NCBI RefSeq assembly: GCF_963675165.1 | Contig: NC_087380.1 | Span: forward strand, 636,303 to 700,302 | Direction: 5' to 3' | DNA: 64,000 nucleotides | From: Halichondria panicea | Taxonomy: Eukaryota > Porifera > Demospongiae > Suberitida > Halichondriidae | Shown: positions 23,602 to 34,600 of the stretch, piece by piece | Numbering within the stretch: position 1 is the first letter of the stretch | How the letters are laid out: each line of letters begins with the position of its first letter | The notes under the pieces: model-generated | The model's database searches: none | The model's input: the letters and a program-made list of their open reading frames with translations, nothing else | What the model was told of the DNA's origin: nothing | Translations under genes and position numbers: made by a program

Positions 23602-26600
23602 CTACTTGTTCTCTGTGTTGCAGTCAGTGGATGCATAAGCTGCACAGGCTGAGAGCTGGTAGTCTGCAGGAGGAGGGGGGCGTGGCTGGTCCACCACCTC
23701 ATAGGTAGCCTCCTCTTGTAGTTTGCTCAACCCCTCGTAATCATGGGAGGGGAGATGACTCATCACCACTGGGGGTAGTCTGCACGAAATAGAATAATAT
23801 ATGGAATACATTAACTCACATGTACATAATTATAATTATTCTAGTATAAGGGCAGAAGCTCTCTATACAACCACACTGGTATGTACAGCTACTTCGAATT
23901 CATTCACAGACCATGCACACTAACACTCACTGTGTTGGTTGGCTGCCTGTCCTCTCATCACTCATGTCCTTGGATCCATACCTCCGTTGCCTTAGTAACA
24001 ACAGCACCACTATTACAATCAGTACTAGCACAGCAATGGCCAAGACTCCAGCAACCACCCAACCAGCCACTGCACCAACATTGACCACTACACTCTCTGT
24101 GGGTGAGGTAGTAGCAGTTGTCCGATTAGTGATGTCCTCAGGGCACTCTGGACTGTCTCTGTCAGTGATCACCACAGGGCAAGTGTTTGTCAAACCAAGT
24201 CGGGTACTTTGTACTATGATGCTTGAAGTGTCGCTGATCCATTGTTCAATTAAAGAAATGACTTCCACAGCAGATACACTCTCTGTTCCAGTCAGCATAG
24301 CTCTGTAGGTCACATGACTAGAGGAGATGTCAAAACAATCGATAAACTCGTCAGTGAGAAGGGAGGGGCTGAACCCACAAGCACACAATCCTTCAACACC
24401 TTGAGATAGTCTGGTAGTGATATCACTGGCTTTGGCCATTGTCTCTAAGTCAATATACAGCTCACAGTTTGTTATTCCATCCAAACGAAGTTGAATGTTG
24501 AGCGCTGAAAAAACAAATTAACGGTCACAGCATGAGCACTAGCTATGCACAGTCCATAAATGATTTTACTTAAATGGATACAATGTCTAGACATAGTGGC
24601 ACTTACTCCTGAACTCAATGGTGTAGTGAGCAGCTACAGTGTGTCCCCCCTCAAGCTGACTGGAGGTAAGGATGACCTGACAGCTGTACTGACCAGCGTC
24701 TGACAAGTAGAGAGTGTCAAAGTTGAGGGTTGCTGTGCTGGTCATGAGTGACCCTCCCTCCCTCGTCCACTGGTAGGAGAGGGTGGGTTGTAGAGAGGCC
24801 CCTCTACTTAGGGAACAAGTGAGGGAGAAACTCTGACCAGCCATTGGACCACCACTGGGGCTGATCACAGCTAGGAGCTCTGTGAAAGTAATAACAATGT
24901 TGTTTCAGTTTAAGCCTGAGTAAACACATCTAATGGGATGATAGATGACAACAGGTGGACCACATGAATTATAGACTGCTAATATAAACATGCAATCGAT
25001 ATAACGTACGTAAACAGGTTGGAGCGTCTGGAGTCCACTGTCCATCAATACCACAAGTCCGAGTGTTTGCTCCAGTCAAAGTGTATCCAGTGTTACAGGT
25101 GTAGGTAGCAGTCATCATGAAGGTGGTTCCAGAGGATGTGTCCACTGCTCCATTAGAGGGGTCAGTGAGGACACCACAGTCAACAGCTGTATAAAGAATT
25201 CATTCACAATTAGAACGTGTGTTAGTTCAACTAACGATTGCAAACAGGTAGAGATGTACTCCATCCACTGACAGCCACACAATTCCTCATACTAGCACCA
25301 CTCAGTTCATAGCCAGTGTCACAAGAGTAAGTGGACAGTGTTCCTACTGGTGGAGGGTCAACATCTGATGAGTAGGCCACCATTCCATTGGAGAGGGGAT
25401 CACGAGAACACAAAGCTGTGGAAACATGAGGTATCCTCTATACACTTGACTACTACACGAGGCATACCAGTACAGGTTGGTGCAGTGAGGCTCCACATTG
25501 CACTAGCCTGACATCTTCTAGTCACAGTTTCACTGAGAGTGTAACCAGTGTTACAGGTGTATGTAGCAGTCATCATGAAGGCGGTTCCAGAGGATGTGTC
25601 CACTGCTCCATTGGAGGGGGCGTCCAGGGAACCACAGTCAACAGCTATGGGGAGATGCTTGATCATCATTACTTCCAACCCACCATTGCTAACTCACGTG
25701 GACAAGTAAATGTTGGTGCCTCTCCTGACCACTGACCATTAGCTTGACATGTTCTAGCACTACCACTATTACCAGTGAGGACGTAGCCAGTATCACAGCT
25801 GTATGTAACAACAGTGAGGTAGTCCCGACTAGGGATAGACAAGGCTCCATTGGTAGGGGAGGTTAGGACAGGGCAGGTGACGACTGTGTTGGGAAGCCAT
25901 AGCTTATACACACAATGAACTACTGACTAGTCAAGTCTTACTTGTACAAATGACTGATGGTGGTGTTGGAGACCAGGTACCAGCACTAGTAGTACCAGTA
26001 CTCATACAAGTTATCGGAGTAGCTCCACTGATGGTGTACCCAGTGTTACAGGTGTAGGTGGCCATGTTGGTGGTTGCATTGTATGAGATTGTTCCATTAG
26101 ACAGTGGACTCAGTGTGGGGCAGGGAGCTATGGGGGGTGGGGGTTAGTATTAGACATAGACAATATAGTCAGCACTCACTGAAGGTGACACATATCCTCA
26201 GTGCTGTGTTAGTCCTCACACAGCAGTGTTCTCCATCAGGACTGAAGCGTGTGGGACCACGATACAGAGCAACGCCAAAACCAGGAAGATCTCTGATGAA
26301 CACTTCATCCTGAACTGCCAACACTCTATTTTCAAATTGCAATGCACTCCCATTGGGGAACAGCCACAATACACTACCAGTGTCTTCGGTGTAGCAAAGC
26401 CAGGGGCGTGTTGGACCACTAGCTCCTGATCCAACATCAGAGAATGAGATGATCTCTCCAGTGTGGTCAGCAGGAGAGTCCTCATTGGATGCTGCCAGTC
26501 GAACTGTATGCCATAATACAATAATTGATGCTCTGATACCAAACCTATAATACTTGTTTCATCTACTATCCAATAGCACAGGTTAGTATTAGCTTACCCA

Positions 26601-26731
26601 TAATTATAGCTGACTGTATGATAGTATCTATGCATGATCTATATCAACTCACTCAAAGCCTGCTGTCCATACACAAGAGAAGCACTTCCCAGCAGACAGC
26701 AGAGAAATAACCTTGAGGGGAACATTCTCAT
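23602..26731 (-). CDS. Receptor unit E: intact, shortest full-length CCP/Ig receptor
   Basis: Exons in transcript order: signal 26653-26731 (MRMFPSRLFLCCLLGS...VYGQQALS); N-domain 26180-26503; five CCPs at 25942-26127, 25698-25883, 25468-25644, 25236-25415 and 25010-25186; Ig 24607-24877; membrane-proximal/TM 23931-24504; tail 23602-23779. The translated exons are open and phases match. The tail carries DYEGL, TYEVV, a PPPP run and DYQLS. The membrane-proximal exon combines the LTDEF N-half with the LISLIEQW C-half. The ATG is only about 210 bp downstream of the UHRF1-like stop codon on the same strand. Because the other receptor units carry only shards of UHRF1 at the same relative place, this junction may be the source arrangement that was duplicated. 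Confidence 0.85.
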
Positions 26732-26942
26732 TCTTGTAGCCAAGAGTTCATTATTCATCCTATAATGAACTCTTGCTATAAGGCCAGGTGCTGATATTGC
26801 TCTAATTTTATTATGAGAAATAATTATAATTATATTCATACTGACAGCACACACTATACACAAAGTCATGATAAGGAAGTGTGCACATTAAATTGCAGTT
26901 CTATTTATAGCTGTTCAGTGGTCCCAGTTAGTGTGTGTAGTG

Positions 26943-29426
26943 TCATCTCCCTCCATTGTATCCAGGGAACAGGTCCAATAGTACTGCCTGTAGGGACTTG
27001 TTGACTGTCATGGCATAGTCCTTGCCCAGGTCATGACGACAGTTGGGGCAGCTGTACACGTCCACCTTGAAGGAACGACTCAGACACGTCTAGTGTGTGG
27101 GTGTGTGGGTGTGTATGTGTGTGTGTGGGGGGGGGAAAGTGAGGGACGCAGTGGGGGTAGTGTACACTTGCATAAGATACTCATTGAAAACAAAACCATG
27201 ATGGATGCAAAATAGCAATTGTAAACGGTAGATCTATGTAAAATAAAGATATAGATCTATAAAATCAGAGGAGGTACGACACGCGTGCCTCGATTAGGCT
27301 AATTGCCTCTGCAATAACCTTGAGCGTCGGCATAACCACGCCTCGATTATACGCCCACACTCAAGGTTATTGCAGAGGCAATTAGCCTAATCGAGGCACG
27401 CCTCCTCTGATATAAAATCTTATCAATCTTGAGCTGCCGCTCATTAGCTATGTTATGAAGCCACACTACAAAGCCACAGTGCATTAGTGATATCTCTAGT
27501 CAGTGGTTTCTCCCCACCTTACAGATGTTGTGGCTGCAGGTGGTAGTGACGGGCTGGTAGACCACCTCCTGACACACGATGCAGTTGAATGTCTCCTGGA
27601 TACGACTCAACAGACCAGCCTTAAGGAGAGAACAATGCAAATGAATATACACTATACAGTACACTACAGTACTGTAACAGTATAGCATACAGTAGGTACA
27701 GTATACATGTACATCAGAGGATGTACTCTAAACCCAATGATAACAAACAAAGCTGCTTCGTGTTTTCTCAAGAAAGTATTACCATACAATAACATAGTCA
27801 TATATAGTACCAGGTAAGTACTGAATGCCAGTACGTGTCCCTATAAGCTAGGGATTAGTATACAGAGTCATACAGTGCTTCCAGGCAGATAGTGACTCAC
27901 TGAGCCCTCATCTTTGGACGAGGCTAGTAGCTCCTCCCACACTTTGCTGTTGACCGTGTCAGCCTTGATGAGTGACCTCTGACCTTTGCTCAGCTCGTAC
28001 CGAGGTTGCTTACTCTTCTTGGCAGGGGAACCAGGAGCCTTGGAGTCTGCACAAAATTAAAAGCAATAAATCAATAATAGCTAAAGCGACAATCACAGAC
28101 TAAAGTACATCAGATACACATACCAGGAGCCTTTCTCTTCCGCCCCCTCTTCCCCTTGTTGTCTGCCTCCTCCTCTGACCCCGCCCCATCATCAGCCTCT
28201 GCTTCTTTGCTCTGTTTCTTGGCAGCCTGAGCCTCGAGGTAGCCATCAGGATACTCCATGGTGAGGCCTAACTTCTTAATGGCCTTCTTGCCCTCACGAG
28301 TCCAGGGAGCATGAGACTGTCAGAGAGAGGAGGAGAGAGGGAGAAGGGTAACTGGAGACACTGGTATTATATTATAGCATAAAATAAAGGCTCTTGATTG
28401 CAGTACATATAATTATCATGACTTTAGTACGACTGCCAACACTTGTACAGTAATTATCTACGGGCATACCTCACCCACCACATGCAGAGGGTATATTTCG
28501 TGGGTATAAATGTTTGCTGATTAAGCATGTACAGCAAACATTCATACTCAATATTGCATGCATGGCATATGATGCAAAAAGGCTGCTATTCGGCGAAACG
28601 TTTCTAACAGTCTTTCCTTGAAGTGTACCCACCTCATCATCTCTCCTGCTGAATAGGTACTTCCAGACAATGAATCCATTCTTGTTCTTCTCTGGCCAGT
28701 ACTTGACCACCTTGTAGATCCCATCGTACCTGTTCCCCTCCTCGGGGGCGTACTCTGAGCTCTTCCGTCCCTTGTAGTTCCGTACCACTCTCACTGGTTT
28801 GTTGTTTGTCCACTTCCGAGCACTACCGCCTGTCTTGTCATTGAGGGGGCAATCACACGTACGAGCAAGCGCCCTGTATGGGGGGTATGGGGTTGTTGAA
28901 ACAGTGTTCTGGAAAATTTTGGAAATTGTCAACAATTGATCTAGCATGCCATCTGAAAGGACTCAATCAAAAAATCATGAAATCGGATAATTAGAACTTT
29001 AGTTACGGCCACTGATTCGATCCACCTGACAACACAATGGAGTAGGCGCCGTCATCCTCGCGACCATGGATACCAGCAACGTGTGGACGGTGGACACCAC
29101 TCTATCTCACCTACACAGGAAGAGAGAGAGCTAGAGCATTGTACCATTATAGAGTTATTTTCGTATGGTATAAATTTTCGTATTTATAGAAATGCGTAAA
29201 ATAGGTTTTACATCACCATTCTGAGCTGTAGAATATGAAATTAGTGGTTCAACAAAAATTATATAACGTATAATTTATTATGGAATATCAAGAGCATATT
29301 ATTATAGTTACCTGAACTTCCACATGGATCCAATTGGAATACTCCTGCATGGCATGGGATGGGTCCGAAATGGTTGGAGGGTACAATATATGGTACATAT
29401 CTTGGTGCGACCTACATAAGCCATGC
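26943..29426 (-). pseudogene. UHRF1-like gene remnant (SRA, linker, RING), 5'-truncated
   Basis: Exons in transcript order: 29312-29426 (VGRTKICTI... ending GSMWKFR, with two compensating frameshifts); 29030-29110 ([15 protein letters not shown], with an in-frame TAG at its start and its 3' part deleted); 28633-28873 ([33 protein letters not shown]: clean SRA half); 28124-28316 and 27901-28046 (basic linker, KGQRSLIKAD region); 27518-27619 ([19 protein letters not shown]) and 26943-27089 ([15 protein letters not shown], ending NGGR). UHRF1 reads hemimethylated CpG through the SRA domain and ubiquitinates histone H3 through the RING. The UBL, tandem Tudor and PHD exons are absent, as is the SRA segment with the NKR finger. 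The RING cysteines and histidine are intact here. I call it a remnant; a short SRA-half/RING product cannot be excluded. Confidence 0.8.
27264..27411. mobile_element. Foldback MITE in UHRF1-like intron
   Basis: Two perfect 40-bp inverted arms (27285-27324 and 27360-27399) flank a 35-bp loop, with an outer inverted repeat atcagaggagg/cctcctctgat. The outer end (tcagaggaggt.cgaca.gc) is shared with the element at 33428-33562, so they belong to one family. It should form a strong hairpin in RNA. Confidence 0.75.
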
Positions 29427-29892
29427 CCTGGGGGAGAGGGGGGGGGACAAGACAGTCAGAGCTAATTTCATTATACAGCTGGCTGTTTGCTTCTGATCTA
29501 TTACTGATGGACACCATTATACATACAGGTAATGCATCAGATGTACTTCACGCTAAATTCTAAGGCCACCAACTAATACCTTTAATCAGAATGAGCATGC
29601 AAGGCATGGTTGAAGGTTATCGATTAATTATGTTCAATTGAAGTATAATTATTTGGCAATTTTCAGTTAGGCGACCATGCAGCACTTAAATCATCCAAAC
29701 ATTTTCATCACACTGAAATGATATACAATTATTAATTAAAGGAGAATAAAAAATGTGAAATGTGGAAAAAACTAAAATCCTACGTCTAACTTCAAACACA
29801 GCAAAACAACATGTTCACATTAAAAACCTCTCCCTTGCTCCCCCCTCCCAAATGTAAGTGGAACAGATGTTGCCACCAAGTTCCAGTTTGGT
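29427..29892. other. Intergenic region between phosphatase and UHRF1-like remnant
   Basis: AT-rich sequence with no exon I can support. It presumably includes the 3' UTR of the phosphatase gene. Minus-strand ATTAAA- and TTTATT-type stretches occur near 29735-29760, but I do not assign a poly(A) site. Confidence 0.35.
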
Positions 29893-30012
29893 TTACAGAA
29901 AGTTTGCATAAGTATCGAAGGAGTCCAAGTAGACCAACAAGGCCTCGAAAACATCCTTGTAGTTGTCCTGTGAGGGGGAGTGGCACATTAATACACATAC
30001 ACTGCACACACA

Positions 30013-30068
<56 letters not shown>

Positions 30069-31624
30069 TGCACACACACACACACACGCACACACACAAT
30101 GACTGTGGTGTGTGGTAGGAAATACAAGTAATGCACAAGGCATGAATGGTGCAAGGAGGCTTGCTTGTGTGGGTAGCAGCTGAGAGGTCTGGCTTATATA
30201 AGTGGTGCAGGCTCTATATATAATAGCTGTAAGCAGCAGATGAACTCACGACTGAGGGTACTGCCCCTGGCTTGTGGACCCTGAGAGCCTTGACCACCTG
30301 GAACACATCCACCACTCCCTCTGTCTTGCAACGGTCAATGGTAGTAGCTATAGAGCAGTACATACCAGAGCGGGTCGCAGTGTCACTGGAAATAACACAA
30401 TACAATTAGAAACTTATTATAACAGATCCTCACCTGCAGTGGACCACAATCGCCTTGTTTCCAGTCCTCCTTTGAACCTTTATAACCTCCTCATTCACGT
30501 CAGTTACAATCTTGAGGTTTGCACATGCACCAGTCGACTTCCAATCGAGAATTTGGATTTGAATTATTTGCTGAGTTTGCTTAGTCTGGAGGAAAAAATA
30601 GGAACGATAAAGAAGCAATCGAAGTGATATATAAATAACAAACCTTCTTGTTAAGTACGCTCAGTTGCCTCATAACGAACCCAGTGTTGGTTTCCTCACC
30701 CAAGTTATCGATGGTGAACTCACCGAAGGAGGTGACATTGCCACTCTCTGGCCAGTACTGGGAGCATGCCTCCTACACACACACACACACGCACTCAACA
30801 GGGAGGACCTCTAATGGAGGCCATCTCTTACCTTCCCATTCTCACTGAGTGGAGTCAACATCACAACAGCCGCACACTTCCTGTCATAGATCACCTTCCA
30901 GAAGTTACGCACAGTTGAGTCCAGTGGATTCTGGGCAATGATGTATGCCTTCTGGTGCTTGTAGCCCTGGAGGGAGGGAGGGAGGGGGAACACTGAACAA
31001 TGTGCTCCAAATGATAGTACGTGCTACAATAATTATGGTGTGCTTAGATTAGTGATGTGTTTCGGGTGAACATTTTCCATTTTTTGAAGTGAGTGTTTTT
31101 TTCTAAATCAAGTCTGTTTCCCGGAACTATCTTTCGTTGTTCATAACTTGGGTTGCAAACGTCCAATTAAAAAAATAATGCTGTGTGTTCAGTAGCTCTT
31201 TGAGTGCCTTGCGAACACACACTTACATTGACAAAGACGGCATTGATGTAGTCACGGCCAGGGTCCTCTCCTTTCAGGAACACACGGTGATTCTCAACTG
31301 TGGAGTTGGTAAAGGGGCGCTTACATATAATCAGGTAATGGTCGTTTAATCTAAAATCTAAAACCTTAGTAAATACTTACTTGGTAGGTACTGTATTCCC
31401 CTGTTCAGGTTCTTGTGTCTCAATGCACTACTGCAGTTGACCTCATTCGGATTTGGAGATACTTGTTCCAGAATTTGGAACTGGTATTGGAAATCTGAGA
31501 CGGTTTTTCCCGGGGCCACTGATGACATCTTCTGTATCTGTCTGCGCAGATCTCCAGCACTGATCTGAGTGTCTCCACACGTCACTGACTCCAGGATAGC
31601 ATCGTGGATGAACACATATTGGTC
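29893..31624 (-). other. PTP D2 pseudophosphatase domain exons
   Basis: Seven exons encode a second PTP domain beginning after DQYVFIHDAI (linker). Recognisable landmarks are NPNEVNCSS, DYINAVFVN, KAYIIAQNPL, FWKVIYDRKCAAVVML and QYWPESGNV, ending in YLDSFDTYANF. The signature cysteine and arginine remain (HC-SDTAT-R-SG), but the WPD loop reads DWKSTGACAN, with no catalytic aspartate in place. Loss of D2 activity is common in receptor PTPs, where D2 regulates or docks; the function here is inferred. Exon phases within D2 are consistent. Confidence 0.75.
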
Positions 31625-34600
31625 CTATAGGAAGAGGGGCAATGAGCATGCTCAGTAGAATCAATTCAAAATGGCAGTGTCTGAGCCATTTCACTGTTAA
31701 TGTCACGTCATTAGACACTACCGGTAGTAGATAAGATCTACATGGGAAGTACATGGGAAAAGTGCCTCAGAGCAGGTATACTAAGGGACTTAGTATACCT
31801 GCAAATTTACTTAGTATACCTAGTATTCCGTTGTTAAGTAATTGTATTGTAGTCAAGCAGTTTGCTAACTATTATTTAGATGGTAGTGCTAATAGTTGGG
31901 TCGAAAACAGCAAAAAGCCCCGGCCCCTCTGGATCTCAGATAGAGTTATTTTGACTTTATATATCTGTTGCCCATATCATTTGTGTGACAAATGTGAACT
32001 GAATTGAACATTATATGAAAAAGTATAAAAACAGCAATTTAAACTACAAACTTTTGTCATTCTTCCCCTGATCAGTTTCTTCCGTGAGATAATCTAGAGA
32101 ACTGCAGCTCCACAGCACAAACTAGACACATATTACTATCCTCTGTTGTCTTGGATACGTCCCTAACTAATCGCTTTCCCTCAAAGTTAAGTCAAATTTG
32201 CTAGGGTGGAAGCTTTTTATTTTTTTTTCATTATTTTCTTACCGAGTATGCTCAAACATAGCTAATTGCCCACACACCTCTTACCGTAGTGTTTTGTACT
32301 GTCGATTCTTACCTCTCCAGTTCCGGAGATAGTCTAGTCGATAAGCTGCTTTAGGTTAATATGATGACTGCTCTTATTCTGAGCTGCTTATGCCTTATTA
32401 TAGATCTAATAATCACTGCATGCATATAATCATACGTGAACTAGATTTACTACTAGTACAAAAACTTCATGGTTGACAGATGCACAAAAAAAAACTGGAA
32501 CAGTGTCAGCTAATGCAGCTGAAACAAGTTGTTGTTCTTATAATGGTGGCAATGCATAGACTACAGATATTCGATCTATAGCTAACGTACCTACAAATTG
32601 GAGAAAAAGTGTACAAACAAGTGCAAATAACATTTTGTGAAAAAATGGGGGAGGTAGGGTTGGTATAATAATTTATTGGTTATTTTATGGTTGATATTGG
32701 CTTGGTTGGAGCACTACTTCTCCTTTTTAACTATCATTACTTTTGCGTTCAGGTTTTCTACTGGCGTTTCATGATGAAGAGGGTAAAAAAAACTAGCCTT
32801 ATTAATAATAATTATATCATAAATTATTACAACTATAGACCCTCATGCAGCTGTTGACATGAATATATAGAACCAGAGGAGTGTTCAGTTATACAATCAC
32901 TGCAATGGGTCTAACAAACTACTTTTAGTAGACTGGTAAAGGATCACATCAGCTGAAAATAATTATCGTGATTAAATGCCCATGGTAAAAGCTGTCTTTG
33001 TCAATAAACTCCATGTCAATAAACGCCCATCTCAAACAAAGCCAATATCAACCATAAAATAACCAACACCAAACCATATCTTGTTTACGTCCTTTTTGGT
33101 GTTTGAGCGGCTCAGCCAACCCTACTTCCCCCTCCCCCTTTTTTCACAAAATGTTTTTTGCGCTAGTTATATATATATACTGTGGGTACTTAAACTGGAC
33201 AGATTACACGTTGTTATCCTGTATTAGCCGGTATCTGGCTAATGGTTAGCTCATACGCAAGCAGTCGATACCACGCCCACTCTCAGAGGAAGTGGGCGTG
33301 AGGACGAGGCTAGGCACATACCCATTAAGCTTTATAATGGCCATTTTATTTTTTATTATAATGTGTACAAATGATACCCACTTTCCCTGACTACATGTAA
33401 TCCTCTACACATTCTTATCAGTTAGACTCAGAGGAGGTCCGACATGCGTGCACGAATCACTATAAGTGCCAGTATATTGGGCTGGACCTTATCACGTGAC
33501 CGCAATGACATCAATGGACTGAACTTGCAGTGATTTGTGCACGCATGTCGGACCTCCTCTGAGGCAGTGTGAATTACATGCAGTTACTTGTTTCTGTGTC
33601 TATAATAATAGTACGTGCTTACCTGGGTCTGGACCATTTCATTCTCTGATTGCGAGCTTTGACAATGGTGCCGGAAATATCGATCATATCCTCAGCTGCG
33701 ATCTGATCGAGGACATTATCAAGGGCAATGTAAGTGCCTGTGCGTCCCACACCAGCGCTGCAGTGGACCAGGAGGGGACCTCTGGACGGCTTGTGTTGGG
33801 ACTTGACCCGACGGTGGAACCCAAGAATGGGCGTGGCATAGTCAGGCACACCGTGATCAGGCCACGTCGTAAAGTGAAACTGAGTGGTCTTAAAAGGTTT
33901 CCCACTTTCCCCTTTCATCTGTGACAAAGACAAACATCGAAAGAAAATTAATGTGTGAAGTAAACAGTCAAAAAACACAATGTCAACGAATGTTAACAAA
34001 ATTACTGTTAAACATAACTGTTAACACAACATAACATATGTAGTATATATAGTGCTATTAGGTACTTACTGCAAGTAGTAGGTTTCTGACAGTGTAGTCA
34101 GCCAGGACCTGCTGGTCTGTGATGGTGACCATGAAGGGGCCATAGCTCACACTGCCACTGTCAGGCCAGTACTGTTGACACTTCATCTTGTTGTTCTCCA
34201 TGAGGTTGGTGAGCATGACTATTATGGGTGGTCTCTCCTGCCACATCATGCGCCAGAAGTCCACCAGGGTATTGGGTAGTGGTCCTTTGTGTGGGGAGGG
34301 GAGGAATAGACATATTGAAAACAAGCAATGAAGCATTGAACAATAGTTATGATTGTAAAGCAAGCACACAGCAAGTGTGCATAGTTACAGTCTTGTGTGC
34401 ATAGTTACTGTCCTGTGTGTACAGTATATAAACTGATACCTTGAGAAGCAATGAACTTCTTTGGCTTGTCAAAACCCTACAGTAGAGAGGGGGAAACCAT
34501 TGTAAACGTAAACCATGGTAAGGTAACAGCAACATAAACATGGTAATTGCACGCTATAGTAGGGTTGGGTCGAAAATAGGCCCCCCTCTGGATCTCACCC

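Larger units (their letters stand above)
31625..33622. other. 2-kb phosphatase intron, largely repeat-derived
   Basis: Intron between the D1 catalytic exon and the D1/D2 linker exon. It holds an imperfect foldback element (about 32619-33165), a family 2 fragment (33207-33312), a foldback MITE (33428-33562) and AT-rich sequence with ttagtatacct repeats near 31780-31825. No coding segment is seen. Confidence 0.6.

Noticed and set aside
26943..29426. Calling this a functional UHRF1 gene
   Set aside because: No UBL, Tudor or PHD exons, an in-frame TAG, frameshifts in the 5' exons and loss of the NKR-finger segment argue against function despite clean 3' exons.
29792..30154. CVRVCVCVHVC-type ORFs on both strands
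   Set aside because: Produced entirely by the CGCA/CA microsatellite in a phosphatase intron.
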